This document shows positions 51,419 through 62,706 of a stretch of 64,000 nucleotides of DNA, in pieces; positions within the stretch are counted from its first letter, which is position 1, and every line of letters starts with the position of its first letter. Under the pieces are notes generated by a model. That model worked only from the letters and a program-made list of their open reading frames with translations, had not been told where the DNA came from and searched no databases. The stretch lies in assembly GCF_000718985.1 (NCBI RefSeq), contig NZ_JODL01000006.1, positions 1-64,000 on the forward strand, given 5' to 3'. The position numbers and the translations under genes were made by a program. Origin of the DNA: Streptomyces megasporus (GTDB taxonomy: Bacteria; Actinomycetota; Actinomycetes; Streptomycetales; Streptomycetaceae).

Positions 51419-52381
51419 TTGCTCAAGTCCGCCCGTAAACAGGGGAAGCCGCAGAGAGATCCGGAAGGGCGCATGCCGCTCGCGGAGCACCTGCGGGAGC
51501 TGCGCAACCGTCTGATGAAGTCGGTGCTGGCCATCCTGGCCGTCACCGTGGTCGCGATGCTTTATTACAAGCAGATCGCCGACTTCATCACCGAGCCCGT
51601 CCGTGAGACCGTCGGCTGCACCGAGGGCTTCGGCCGGGCGGCGAAGGAGGGCGAGGCCTGCGCCGAGATCACGGTCAACGGCCTGATCGCGCCCTTCACG
51701 ATCATGCTCAAGGTGTCGCTGACCACCGGCGTGGTGCTCGCCTCCCCGGTGTGGCTCTACCAACTGTGGGCCTTCCTCGCGCCCGGTCTCCACAGCCACG
51801 AGAAGAAGTACGCGCGGGCCTTCGTCGGGGCCGGCGTACCGCTCTTCCTCGGCGGCGCCTACCTGTCGTACCTCACGCTGCCCGCCGCGGCCAAGGCCCT
51901 CATCGGCTTCACCCCCGAGGCCGCCGGCAACCTCATCCCGCTGGACGACTTCCTCGACATCGTCACCCGACTGGTGATCGTCTTCGGGCTCGCCTTCGAG
52001 CTGCCCCTGCTGCTGGTGATGCTGAACTTCGGCGGCATCCTCCCCGGACGCAAGCTGCTGGGGTGGTGGCGGATCATGGTGGTGTCCATCACGATCTTCG
52101 CCGCCGTCGCCACTCCGACCGGCGACCCGCTGACCATGGGCGCCCTGGCCCTGCCGATCGTGCTGCTGTACTTCGCCGCCGTCGGGGTCTGTCTGCTCAA
52201 CGACCGCCGCCGCAAGCGCAAGGACCCCTACGCGGGCCTGAGCGACGACGAGGCGTCCCCGCTCGACCACACTCCGGAGAAGGTCGGCGCGACCGAGCCG
52301 ATCGACGGCCCCGCGACGCTGCCCGAAACCGGCTCGGACACCGGCCCGACCAGGCGGAACGGTTACGACGACGCCACCTGA
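51419..52381 (+). CDS. tatC: Sec-independent protein translocase TatC
   Basis: A 320-residue membrane protein. I use the TTG at 51419 (MLKSARKQ), which matches Streptomyces TatC starts; an ATG at 51473 (MPLAEHLREL) is the alternative. Conserved EHLRELRNRL near the N-terminus contacts the twin-arginine signal. Six membrane segments are visible, including VVLASPVWLYQLWAFLAPGLH and FGLAFELPLLLVMLNFGGIL with its conserved Glu. The C-terminal 60 residues are polar. TatC receives Tat substrates. Confidence 0.95.
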   Translation: MLKSARKQGKPQRDPEGRMPLAEHLRELRNRLMKSVLAILAVTVVAMLYYKQIADFITEPVRETVGCTEGFGRAAKEGEACAEITVNGLIAPFTIMLKVSLTTGVVLASPVWLYQLWAFLAPGLHSHEKKYARAFVGAGVPLFLGGAYLSYLTLPAAAKALIGFTPEAAGNLIPLDDFLDIVTRLVIVFGLAFELPLLLVMLNFGGILPGRKLLGWWRIMVVSITIFAAVATPTGDPLTMGALALPIVLLYFAAVGVCLLNDRRRKRKDPYAGLSDDEASPLDHTPEKVGATEPIDGPATLPETGSDTGPTRRNGYDDAT

Positions 52382-52398
52382 GCGGGTATCGTCCGCGC

Positions 52399-53307
52399 GT
52401 GACCAGCGAGATCACCCTCTTCGTCAACCCGACCGCCGGCCGCGGTCGGGGCGCGCACGCCGCCCAGCCCGCCGCCCGTGTCCTGCGGGAGGCGGGCTTC
52501 GCCGTGCGGACGGTCGTCGGCGTCATCGCCGACGACGCGCTGACGCGGGCGCGCGAGGCCGTCCGCGCGGGCACCGGCGCCCTGATCGCCGTCGGCGGGG
52601 ACGGCATGGTCTCGCTCGCCCTCCAGGCGGTGGCGGGAACGGACACGCCGCTGGGCGTCGTCGCGGTCGGCACCGGCAACGACATCGCCCGCACCCTCGG
52701 CCTGCCCGTCCGCGACCCGGCCGGGGCCGGCCGGGTGATCGCCGAGGCCCTCAAGGCGGGGCACGAGCGGACGGTCGACCTCGGCCGCGTCGGCGGACGC
52801 TGGTTCGGCAGCGTGCTGGCGTCGGGCTTCGACTCCCGCGTCAACGACCGCGGCAACCGCATGCGCCGGCCCGCCGGCCGGCTGCGCTACGACATCGCGA
52901 TGCTGGTCGAGCTGGCCTCCCTGCGTCCCATCCCCTACCGCCTCACGTTCGAGGACGGGCCGACGCGCGAGGTGGAGGCCACCCTCGTCGCGGTCGGCAA
53001 CGGTCCCTCCTACGGCGGCGGGATGCGGATCTGCTCCGGAGCCCGCCTGGACGACGGGCTGCTGGACGTCACCGTGGTGGGCGCGTGCAGCCGCACCACC
53101 CTGCTGCGGGTCTTCCCCCGCGTCTACTCCGGCACCCACCTCGACCACCCGGCGGTGACCGTCCACCGGGTGTCCCGCGTCACCCTGGAGGCGCCCGGGG
53201 TGACCGGCTACGCCGACGGCGAGCCGCTGGGACCGTTGCCGTTGACGGTCGAGGCGGTGCCCCGAGCGGTGCGGGTGCTCACCGCGCCGCCGACCGGCGC
53301 CGTGTGA
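52399..53307 (+). CDS. Diacylglycerol kinase-like lipid kinase
   Basis: A 302-residue protein starting at the GTG at 52399. The nucleotide-binding motif GGDGMVS (66-72) and GTGNDIARTLGLP (91-103) define the DAGK catalytic domain; FVNPTAGRGRG is at the N-terminus. The second half includes VGNGPSYGGGM and DGEPLGPLP. The family phosphorylates diacylglycerol or related lipids. TATCGT ends 6 nt upstream of the GTG, suggesting its own leaderless transcript. It lies between tatC and helY, a conserved order. Confidence 0.92.
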   Translation: MTSEITLFVNPTAGRGRGAHAAQPAARVLREAGFAVRTVVGVIADDALTRAREAVRAGTGALIAVGGDGMVSLALQAVAGTDTPLGVVAVGTGNDIARTLGLPVRDPAGAGRVIAEALKAGHERTVDLGRVGGRWFGSVLASGFDSRVNDRGNRMRRPAGRLRYDIAMLVELASLRPIPYRLTFEDGPTREVEATLVAVGNGPSYGGGMRICSGARLDDGLLDVTVVGACSRTTLLRVFPRVYSGTHLDHPAVTVHRVSRVTLEAPGVTGYADGEPLGPLPLTVEAVPRAVRVLTAPPTGAV

Positions 53308-53352
53308 AGATCGGGTGCTCTGTCGGCGCCGGCCGGTAGGCTCGTAAGTACG

Positions 53353-56160
53353 ATGACCGAGGACATGTCCCCTGCGGAGCGTTACGCCGCCGCTCGGAAA
53401 CGCGCCGCCGAGCAGGCCACCGCCCTGGCTCCCTTCCGCGAGATGTACGACTTCGAGCTGGATCCGTTCCAGATCGAGGCGTGCGAGGCACTGGAGGCCG
53501 GGAAGGGCGTGCTGGTGGCCGCGCCCACCGGCTCCGGCAAGACGATCGTGGGCGAGTTCGCCGTCCACCTGGCCCTGGCCCAGGGGCGCAAGTGCTTCTA
53601 CACCACGCCCATCAAGGCGCTGTCCAACCAGAAGTACAACGACCTGGTGAAACGCTACGGCGCGGAGCGGGTCGGCCTGCTGACGGGCGACAACAGCATC
53701 AACTCCGACGCGCCGGTGGTGGTGATGACCACCGAGGTGCTGCGGAACATGCTCTACGCCGGGTCCCAGGCGCTGAACGGCCTGGGATACGTGGTGATGG
53801 ACGAGGTCCACTACCTCTCCGACCGCTTCCGCGGCGCCGTCTGGGAGGAGGTCATCATCCACCTCCCCGACTCGGTGACCCTGGTGTCGCTCTCCGCGAC
53901 CGTCTCCAACGCCGAGGAGTTCGGCGACTGGTTGGACACCGTCCGCGGCGACACCGAGGTGATCGTCTCCGAGCACCGGCCCGTGCCCCTGTGGCAGCAC
54001 GTGCTGGCCGGTCGGCGGATGTACGACCTGTTCGAGGAGCGGAAGGGCCGGCGCGAGGTCAACCCCGACCTGGTGCGCATGGCCCAGATGGAGAACAGCC
54101 GACTGCCCGCCTTCCGCGACCGGCGCCGTGGCAAGCCGTTGCGCGAGGCCGACCGGGAGCGGGAGCGGCGTCAGCGCAACCGCATCTGGACGCCCGGCCG
54201 TCCGGAGGTGATCGAGAGGCTGGACTCCGAGGGGCTGCTGCCCGCGATCACCTTCATCTTCAGCCGCGCCGGCTGTGAGGCGGCCGTGCAGCAGTGCCTC
54301 TACGCGGGGCTGCGGCTGAACACCGCGGAGCAGCGGACGCGGGTGCGGGAGATCGTGGAGGAGCGCACCGCCTCCATCCCCGACGAGGACCTGCACGTCC
54401 TGGGCTACTTCGAGTGGCTGGAGGGCCTGGAGAGGGGCATCGCCGCGCACCACGCGGGCATGCTGCCCACCTTCAAGGAGGTCGTCGAGGAGCTGTTCGT
54501 CCGCGGTCTGGTCAAGGCCGTCTTCGCCACCGAGACACTGGCGCTGGGCATCAACATGCCCGCCCGGTCGGTGGTGCTGGAGAAGCTGGTCAAGTGGAAC
54601 GGCGAGCAGCACGTCGACATCACCCCCGGCGAGTACACCCAGCTCACCGGCCGCGCCGGACGGCGGGGCATCGACGTCGAGGGCCACGCGGTGGTGCTGT
54701 GGCAGCGCGGCATGGACCCGGGCGCCCTGGCCGGGCTCGCCGGCACCCGCACCTACCCGCTGCGCTCCTCCTTCCGGCCGTCGTACAACATGGCCGTCAA
54801 CCTGGTCTCGCAGTTCGGGCGGCACCGCTCGCGCGAGCTGCTGGAGACCTCCTTCGCCCAGTTCCAGGCCGACCGCGCGGTCGTCGGGATCTCCCGGAAG
54901 GTGCAGCGCAACGAGGAGGGCCTGGAGGGCTACCGCGAGGCCATGACCTGCCACCTCGGCGACTTCGAGGAGTACGCGCGGCTGCGGCGCGAGTTGAAGG
55001 ACCGCGAGACCGAGCTGGCCCGGCAGGGCGCCGCCCAGCGGCGCGCGGCGGCGACGGACTCCCTGGAGAGGCTCCGGCCGGGCGACGTGATCCACGTCCC
55101 CACGGGGAAGTTCGCCGGACTGGCGCTGGTGCTGGACCCGGGCGTCCCGGCCGGACGCAGCCCGGGGCACCGCGGCTGGGACCAGCACGACGGGCCGCGC
55201 CCGCTGGTGCTGACCGTCGGACGCCAGGTCAAGAGACTGGCCTCCGTCGACTTCCCGGTGCCCGTCGAGCCGCTGGAGCGGATGAGGATTCCCAAGTCCT
55301 TCAACCCGCGCAGCCCGCAGTCCCGCCGGGACCTGGCCTCCGCGCTGCGGACCAAGGCCGGGCACCACGAGCCCGCTCGCGACCGCCGCAGGCAGCGCGC
55401 GGCGGCGGTCGACGACGGTGAGATCGCCCGGCTGCGCAAGGCCATCCGCGCCCACCCCTGCCACGGCTGCGACCAGCGTGAGGACCACGCCCGCTGGGCC
55501 GAGCGCTACCACCGTCTCAAGCGCGACACCCGCCAGTTGGAGCGCCGCATCGAGGGCCGGACGAACACCATCGCCCGCACCTTCGACCGGGTCTACGCCC
55601 TGCTGACCGACCTCGGCTACCTGCGCGGCGACGAGGTGACCGAGGACGGCAGGCGACTGGCGCGGCTCTACGGCGAGCTGGACCTGCTGGCGAGCGAGTG
55701 CCTGCGCGAGGGCGTCTGGGAGGGGTTGTCCCCGACCGAACTGGCCGCCTGCGCCTCGGCCCTGGTCTACGAGTCCCGCAACGCCGACGACGCGCTGCCG
55801 CCCACCCTGCCCGGAGGCGGGGCCAAGCACGCCCTGGGCGAGATGGTCCGCATCTGGGGCCGGCTGGACGCGCTGGAGGAGGAGCACCGGATCAACCAGA
55901 CCGAGGGCGTCGGCCAGCGCGAGCCCGACCTCGGCTTCGCCTGGGCCGCCTATCGCTGGGCGGAGGGCGACGGCCTGGACGCGGTGCTGCGGGAGATCGA
56001 CATGCCCGCCGGGGACTTCGTGCGCTGGTGCAAGCAACTCGTCGACGTCCTCGGCCAGATCGCCGCGGCGGCCCCGCCGGGCGGCACGGTCGCGCGCAAC
56101 GCCCGCCGGGCGGTCGACAAGCTGCTGCGCGGCGTGGTGGCCTACAGCTCCGTCGGCTGA
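53353..56160 (+). CDS. helY: DEAD/DEAH-box RNA helicase HelY (Ski2-like)
   Basis: A 935-residue Ski2-type helicase. Walker A APTGSGKT at about 57-64, DEVH motif in VVMDEVHYLSDRFRG, SAT motif III, and the later motifs TFIFSRAGCEAAVQQC, FATETLALGINMPARSVV and GRAGRRGIDVEG are all intact. The C-terminal half contains the rRNA-processing/Ski2 region, ending with VRWCKQLVDVLGQIA. The enzyme unwinds RNA; a role in RNA turnover is expected. TAGGCT lies 10 nt before the start. A strong hairpin follows. Confidence 0.96.
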   Translation: MTEDMSPAERYAAARKRAAEQATALAPFREMYDFELDPFQIEACEALEAGKGVLVAAPTGSGKTIVGEFAVHLALAQGRKCFYTTPIKALSNQKYNDLVKRYGAERVGLLTGDNSINSDAPVVVMTTEVLRNMLYAGSQALNGLGYVVMDEVHYLSDRFRGAVWEEVIIHLPDSVTLVSLSATVSNAEEFGDWLDTVRGDTEVIVSEHRPVPLWQHVLAGRRMYDLFEERKGRREVNPDLVRMAQMENSRLPAFRDRRRGKPLREADRERERRQRNRIWTPGRPEVIERLDSEGLLPAITFIFSRAGCEAAVQQCLYAGLRLNTAEQRTRVREIVEERTASIPDEDLHVLGYFEWLEGLERGIAAHHAGMLPTFKEVVEELFVRGLVKAVFATETLALGINMPARSVVLEKLVKWNGEQHVDITPGEYTQLTGRAGRRGIDVEGHAVVLWQRGMDPGALAGLAGTRTYPLRSSFRPSYNMAVNLVSQFGRHRSRELLETSFAQFQADRAVVGISRKVQRNEEGLEGYREAMTCHLGDFEEYARLRRELKDRETELARQGAAQRRAAATDSLERLRPGDVIHVPTGKFAGLALVLDPGVPAGRSPGHRGWDQHDGPRPLVLTVGRQVKRLASVDFPVPVEPLERMRIPKSFNPRSPQSRRDLASALRTKAGHHEPARDRRRQRAAAVDDGEIARLRKAIRAHPCHGCDQREDHARWAERYHRLKRDTRQLERRIEGRTNTIARTFDRVYALLTDLGYLRGDEVTEDGRRLARLYGELDLLASECLREGVWEGLSPTELAACASALVYESRNADDALPPTLPGGGAKHALGEMVRIWGRLDALEEEHRINQTEGVGQREPDLGFAWAAYRWAEGDGLDAVLREIDMPAGDFVRWCKQLVDVLGQIAAAAPPGGTVARNARRAVDKLLRGVVAYSSVG

Positions 56161-56179
56161 CGCCCCGCGTCCGAGCGAA

Positions 56180-56223
56180 CCTCCGGCCCGGTACGCGGTC
56201 GACACCGCGTACCGGGCCGGAGG
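56180..56223. terminator. Bidirectional terminator after helY
   Basis: A perfect 20-bp stem (56180-56199 with 56204-56223) with a 4-nt CGAC loop, between convergent helY and the siderophore-interacting protein gene. Confidence 0.85.
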
Positions 56224-56271
56224 CATGTGCGGGGGCGCGTCGACCGCAGGGCGGAGCCCCCCGCACCCCGG

Positions 56272-57168
56272 TCAGTGCCCCGCCGCGCCGCCCCGCGGGC
56301 CGGCCGGCACGCCGGCGTCGGGGGCCTCCGACGCGCCCTCCTGCTCCGCCTCCACCCGCGCGTTCCACTCCCGCTTCGACGCCTGCCAGCCGTCCTCGTC
56401 GTGGCCCAGACGCCAGTAGCCGGAGACGGACAGCCGCTCGCGCGGCACGCCCCGCTCCACGCGCAGGTGGCGGCGGAGCTCCTTCACCCAGCCCGCCTCG
56501 CCGTGGACGAACGCCTGCACCTCGCCGGGCGGGAAGACCAGCGCGCGCACCGCCTCGACCAGCCGGTCGCCGACCCGCGCGGTGCCGCGGTGCAGCCACC
56601 GCAGGTCCACGTTCGGGGGCAGGGACAGCTCCTGCTCCTCCTCCGGGCCCGCGACCTCGACGAAGGCACGCGCCGGCGCCCCGCCGGGAATCGCCTCCAG
56701 TGAGGCGGCGATGGCGGGCAGCGCGCTCTCGTCGCCCACGAGCAGGTGCCAGTCGACCTCCGGAGAGGGGCGGTAGCCGCCGCCGGGCCCGAGGAAGAGG
56801 ACCTCGTCACCCGGCTCGGCGCGCACCGCCCAGGGACCCGCCAGGCCCTCGTCGCCGTGGACGACGAAGTCCACGGTCAGCTCGCACGCCGCCGGGTCCC
56901 AGGCGCGCACGGTGTACGTGCGGGTGACGGGCCACTGGTCGCGCGGCAGGCTCGCGCGGACGGCGGCGAGGTCGAACGGCTCGGGATACCGCACGCCCTC
57001 GGCCGGGAACAGCAGCTTGACGTAGTGGTCGGTGTACGCGCCCGCCGGGAAGTCGGCGAGGGACTCGCCGCCGAGCACCACCCGGATCATCCGCGGGCTC
57101 AGGTACCGCTTGCGCACCACCCGGGCCCGGGTGGTGCGTGGGGTACGACGGGTCGGACGCTCTGCCAC
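56272..57168 (-). CDS. Siderophore-interacting protein (ViuB-type flavin reductase)
   Basis: A 298-residue protein. RVVRKRYLSPRMIRVVLGG starts the FAD domain; RTYTVRAWD (about 83-91) is the flavin-binding RxYT/S motif. The NAD(P)H domain includes LVGDESALPAIAASLEAIPGG and the C-terminal SGYWRLGHDED of the SIP family. It reduces ferric siderophores in the cytoplasm to release iron. The last 35 residues are an Ala/Gly tail. A perfect iron-box-like inverted repeat lies 21 bp upstream, so expression should respond to iron through DmdR1/IdeR. Confidence 0.94.
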   Translation of the reverse strand: MAERPTRRTPRTTRARVVRKRYLSPRMIRVVLGGESLADFPAGAYTDHYVKLLFPAEGVRYPEPFDLAAVRASLPRDQWPVTRTYTVRAWDPAACELTVDFVVHGDEGLAGPWAVRAEPGDEVLFLGPGGGYRPSPEVDWHLLVGDESALPAIAASLEAIPGGAPARAFVEVAGPEEEQELSLPPNVDLRWLHRGTARVGDRLVEAVRALVFPPGEVQAFVHGEAGWVKELRRHLRVERGVPRERLSVSGYWRLGHDEDGWQASKREWNARVEAEQEGASEAPDAGVPAGPRGGAAGH

Positions 57169-57188
57169 GGAACTCCCTCGGACGGCTT

Positions 57189-57206
57189 GGTTAGGTATGC
57201 CTAACC
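57189..57206. promoter_or_regulatory. IdeR/DmdR-type iron box
   Basis: GGTTAGG-TATG-CCTAACC, a perfect 7-bp inverted repeat. It matches the core of the TTAGGTTAGGCTAACCTAA consensus and lies just upstream of the siderophore-interacting protein start. Confidence 0.8.
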
Positions 57207-57229
57207 CAACCTACCCGATGGTCGCCGGG

Positions 57230-58186
57230 TCAGTCCGCGAGGGCGTCCAGCAGCCGCCGCAGCGAGCCGCCCAGCCCCCACCGCTCGGCCAACTCCTCCA
57301 CCTCCTGGGCGTGGAGGGGCTCGGTGGGGAGCGCGGCGTCGAACTCCGGCAGCGGCACGTCGTCCGCGACCCGCACCACCTTCGGCGCCACGGCCAGGTA
57401 CTCCCGCGCCGCCGCCAGCTTCCCGCGCTGGGCGGGGGTGAGCTTGGCGGAGGGGTCGTCGACCGCGGCCAGGATGCCGGCGAGATCCCCGTGGGCCTCC
57501 AGCAGTCGGGCCGCGGTCTTCTCGCCGACACCGGGGACGCCCGGCAGGCCGTCGCTGGGGTCGCCGCGCAGCAGCGCCAGATCCGCGTACGCCGCCCCGC
57601 TCGCCACGCCGTACTTCTCGCGCAGGGCCGCCTCGTCGACGACCATCGGCTCGCCCATGCCCTTGACCGGGTAGAGCACCCGCACGCCGCGCGCGTCGTC
57701 GACGAGCTGGAACAGGTCCCGGTCGCCGGTGACGACGTCCACCGGGCCCGTGGCGCGCCGCACGAGGGTGCCGATGACGTCGTCGGCCTCGTAGTCGTCG
57801 GCGCCGACGCGTGCGATGCCGATCGCGTCCAGCACCTTCTCGATGATCGGGATCTGCGGGGCGAGGGTGTCGGGCGTCTCCTCCACGGACCTCGCCGGGG
57901 AGGTCCCCGCCGCGTCCGGCCCCTCGGAGACGGTCTCGGCCACCCGGTGCGCCTTGTAGGAGGGGACCAGCTCCACGCGCCACGCGGGCCGCCAGTCGTT
58001 GTCCATGCACGCCACCAGATCGTCCGGACGGTGATCGCGCACCAGTCGGGCGACGAAGTCCAGCAGGCCCCGCACCGCGTTGACCGGTGTGCCGTCGGGG
58101 GCCCTCACCGACTCCGGAACCCCGAAGTAGGCGCGGTAGTAGAGGGAGGCGGTGTCGAGCAGCAGGCACTTTCGCGGCGTGGTCAT
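57230..58186 (-). CDS. 5'-3' exonuclease (flap/PolA-type nuclease)
   Basis: A 318-residue stand-alone relative of the N-terminal nuclease of DNA polymerase I, starting at the ATG at 58186. LLLDTASLYYRAYFG and VACMDNDWRPAWRVELVPSYKAHR carry the first acidic residues. GADDYEADDVIGTLV and VVTGDRDLFQLV hold the central metal cluster. The H3TH DNA-binding turn is GLPGVPGVGEKTAARLLEAHG. All acidic metal ligands that I can place are present. It probably removes RNA primers or flaps. Confidence 0.93.
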   Translation of the reverse strand: MTTPRKCLLLDTASLYYRAYFGVPESVRAPDGTPVNAVRGLLDFVARLVRDHRPDDLVACMDNDWRPAWRVELVPSYKAHRVAETVSEGPDAAGTSPARSVEETPDTLAPQIPIIEKVLDAIGIARVGADDYEADDVIGTLVRRATGPVDVVTGDRDLFQLVDDARGVRVLYPVKGMGEPMVVDEAALREKYGVASGAAYADLALLRGDPSDGLPGVPGVGEKTAARLLEAHGDLAGILAAVDDPSAKLTPAQRGKLAAAREYLAVAPKVVRVADDVPLPEFDAALPTEPLHAQEVEELAERWGLGGSLRRLLDALAD

Positions 58187-58404
58187 GGGGACATCATGAC
58201 CGACCCCACCGACACGCCCCCTCTCCCTTCCGGGCCGTGCCGCGCGGGCGCGGCGGACCGCTCCGAACCTTCGGGTAACGGTCGTTTGCGGAACGGAGAC
58301 CCACTTGTGACGCATGACACGGCCGAGTCCGGGCAGGGACCCCCGCCGGGCCGCATCCCCCCACCGGCCCGTCAACGCCATTGGAAACAAAAGGAATTGA
58401 GCAC

Positions 58405-60108
<1,704 letters not shown>

Positions 60109-60309
60109 CCCGTCGCCACCGTGCCCGGCCCGCGCGGCACGGTGACGGACGGGCCCGTGGACCCCGCGGGGCGCCCCGATCCCTCCGGGGCGGGGCGCCC
60201 CGCGGGCGGGGGAGCGGAAACCGCCCGCCCGGCCTCCGGGCCGGTGCCCACGCGGCCTCACCACGGCGCGCCTGTGCCGCCCGGCGCCGGTGCCGATACT
60301 GTTCACGCC
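60109..60309. terminator. Hairpin-rich 200-bp gap after the BCCT gene
   Basis: A 15-bp stem (60163-60177 with 60192-60206) is the strongest element; a 9-bp CACCGTGCC/GGCACGGTG pair precedes it, and a small Gly-rich stem follows. Probable terminator. A GATACT at 60295-60300 could be the -10 of the DUF2510 gene. Confidence 0.6.
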
Positions 60310-61197
60310 GTGAGCACGACGACACCGCCCGGCTGGTACCCGGACCCCGGGCACACGGACCCCGGATCGGCGCCGGACCGCTGGTGGGACGGCTCCGCCT
60401 GGACGGAACACACCCGCCTCCCCCCGGCCGTCCACGACCCGACGGCCACCCTCCCGGACCCCGGGGGACGGCCGTCGCACGGCCCCCTGGTGGCGGCCGT
60501 CATAGCCGCCGCGGTCGTGGTGACCGCGCTCATAGCCGGGGGACTGCTCCTGCTCGGCGGCGCCGACGGCCCCGGCGACCGCCCCGGCACCCCCGACACC
60601 GCCTCCGGCACGAGCGACGCCCCCGACGGACCCTCCGACGACGGAGAGCCGGACGGGCGGCGCCCCGAGAGCGACACCCCCGGCACCGCGGTCGACCGGG
60701 TCAACGGCGTCGGCGTGCCCCTCCTGCCCGGTTGGCGCGAGACGGAGACCGACCGGGGCCTGTGGCTGTCGACCGGCTCCTACTCCTGCCCCGGCGACAC
60801 CGCCCTCACCTGCGTCCGCGGCGGGGTCTCCCTGCGCCCCGCGACCGACCTGGCGGGGACCACCCCCCGGGAGATGGCCGAGGAGGACATCGTCCGCAAC
60901 GCCGAGGAGTCCTACGACGACAAGGCCTACGGCGGGATCGAGAGCCACGAGGTCGTCGCCTCCGGCGAGGTCACCGTCGCGGGCCGACGGGGGTACCGGG
61001 TCCGCTGGCGGATCGCCAACGAACTGGAGCCCGACGCCTACGTGGAGTCGGTCGTCTTCCCCGCCCCCGACGGCGACGGGCCGATGCTGCTGCTGCGCCT
61101 GGGCTTCGACGTCCACGCGGAGGCCCCGGACCAGGGCGACATGGACCGGATCGTGGCGGGCGTCCGCGCCACCCGAGGCCCCGGCATGGCGGTCTGA
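60310..61197 (+). CDS. DUF2510-domain membrane protein
   Basis: A 295-residue protein starting at the GTG at 60310. Residues 6-35 hold the DUF2510 motif (PPGWYPDPG ... RWWDGSAWTEHT). A membrane helix (VAAVIAAAVVVTALIAGGLLLLGG, about 63-86) precedes a Gly/Asp/Pro linker. The outer domain (about 130-290) contains paired cysteines in SYSCPGDTALTCVRGG and looks folded. The N-terminus would be cytoplasmic and the rest outside. The function of such proteins is not known. No SD is evident. Confidence 0.85.
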   Translation: MSTTTPPGWYPDPGHTDPGSAPDRWWDGSAWTEHTRLPPAVHDPTATLPDPGGRPSHGPLVAAVIAAAVVVTALIAGGLLLLGGADGPGDRPGTPDTASGTSDAPDGPSDDGEPDGRRPESDTPGTAVDRVNGVGVPLLPGWRETETDRGLWLSTGSYSCPGDTALTCVRGGVSLRPATDLAGTTPREMAEEDIVRNAEESYDDKAYGGIESHEVVASGEVTVAGRRGYRVRWRIANELEPDAYVESVVFPAPDGDGPMLLLRLGFDVHAEAPDQGDMDRIVAGVRATRGPGMAV

Positions 61198-61272
61198 CGG
61201 GGCGCCGGCCCCTCCGCCGAGCCTCCGCCGCGTCCGTCCCCGCTCACGCGCGCGGACGATCCGCGCGACGGC

Positions 61273-62487
61273 TCACAGGAAGGTGCGGCCCTCGCCGCGG
61301 TACGTCGGAACCGTCGCCACCACCCGGTCCCCCTCCACCAGGTGCAGCGCCTCGAAACGCTCGCACAGCTCGCCGGCCTTGGCGTGCCGGAACCACACCT
61401 TGTCGCCGATCAGCAGGTCGCCCGCGGCGGACCCCAGCAGCGGCGTCTGCACCTCGCCCGGCCCCTCCTGCGGGTCGTAGCGCAGCCCGGTCGGCAGGTA
61501 CGGCACCGGCAGCCGGTCCCGTCCCGCCGGTCCGGAGGCCGGGTAGCCGCCGCCGAGCACCGTCACCACGCCCACGCCGGGCCGCCGCACCACCGGCTGT
61601 GCGAACAGCGCCGCCGGGCGGCCGGAGAACGAGGTGTAGTGATCGAACAGCCGAGGCATCAGGAGCCCCGAACCGGCGGCGACCTCGGTGACCACCTCCT
61701 CCGCCGCGGTGTGCTGCACGCTCCCGGTGCCGCCGCCGTTGACGAACTCCAGCTCCGGCGCGATCGCCCGCACCGCGCGCACCGCCGCCGCCCGTCGCTC
61801 GGCCAGCTCGCGCCGCGCGACGGACTGCATCAACCGCACCCCCGCCGCCCGCAGCGGACGCCCCGCCGGAGCGTCCCCCACGCCCGCGATGTGCCCCTCG
61901 TACGCCATCAGCCCCACCAGCCGGAAACCCGGACGACGCGTCACCGCGCGGGCCAACTCGGCCAATCGGGCGGGGGAGTGCAACGGCGAGCGGCGGGCGC
62001 CGACCCGCACCCGACCGCCGAACAGCCGCAGGGAGGCGTCCAGTTCCAGACAGACCCGGATCTCCTCGCGTCCGCCGGCGCGGGCCGCGTCGATCAGCTC
62101 CAACTGCGCCGGGTCGTCGACCATCACGGTCACGGCCGAGGCCGACTCGGGGTCCGAGGCCAACTCGGCGTACCCGGCCCGGTCCACCGACGGGTAGGCG
62201 AGCAGGACGTCGGTGAATCCGGAGCGGGCCAGCCACAGCGACTCGGCGAGCGTGAAGCTCATGACCCCGGCGAAGCCGTCCCGAGCCAACGCCCGTTCCA
62301 ACAGGGCGCGGCAGCGCACGGACTTGCTCGCGACCCGGACCGGCTTGCCGCCGGCGCGGCGCACCAGGTCGGCGGCGTTGGCGTCGAACGCCGCCAGGTC
62401 GACAATCGCGAGCGGCGCGTCGAGGTGGGCGGTGGCCCGATCGTAGCGGGCCCGGTCGGCTGCGGGATCGGTGGTCGCGGGGAACAC
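61273..62487 (-). CDS. Alanine-racemase-fold PLP enzyme (amino acid deaminase/aldolase, D-threonine aldolase-like)
   Basis: A 404-residue protein starting at the GTG at 62487. The N-terminal alanine racemase domain begins LDAPLAIVDLAAFDANAADLVRRAGGKPVRVASKSVRCRALL, where KSVRC carries the PLP lysine. LMAYEGHIAG, FVNGGGTGSVQHTAAEEVVTEVAAGSGLL and the C-terminal GDKVWFRHAKAGELCERF with metal-binding HAKAGEL fit the D-threonine-aldolase-like group. Many Streptomyces relatives are annotated as amino acid deaminase/aldolase. Substrate is unknown. It faces away from the next pair of genes. Confidence 0.88.
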   Translation of the reverse strand: MFPATTDPAADRARYDRATAHLDAPLAIVDLAAFDANAADLVRRAGGKPVRVASKSVRCRALLERALARDGFAGVMSFTLAESLWLARSGFTDVLLAYPSVDRAGYAELASDPESASAVTVMVDDPAQLELIDAARAGGREEIRVCLELDASLRLFGGRVRVGARRSPLHSPARLAELARAVTRRPGFRLVGLMAYEGHIAGVGDAPAGRPLRAAGVRLMQSVARRELAERRAAAVRAVRAIAPELEFVNGGGTGSVQHTAAEEVVTEVAAGSGLLMPRLFDHYTSFSGRPAALFAQPVVRRPGVGVVTVLGGGYPASGPAGRDRLPVPYLPTGLRYDPQEGPGEVQTPLLGSAAGDLLIGDKVWFRHAKAGELCERFEALHLVEGDRVVATVPTYRGEGRTFL

Positions 62488-62706
62488 CCCGGCAGCTTGC
62501 CAGAGCCCGCCCGGTCCGGGACAGCCCCGTACCGGCCCGGCCGGCGGAGGGCCGTGCCCGGACCGCGGGTTGCCGTGACCATGCCCGCTCCCCGTAGAGT
62601 GACGCGCACACCGCCGCTGACCACAGGTCAAGGCGTGACGTCCGATACCGATGGACTGCCCCGCACGGAGTCGACGGGGCGCCTTTTCGATCACGAGGGG
62701 GTGCCG

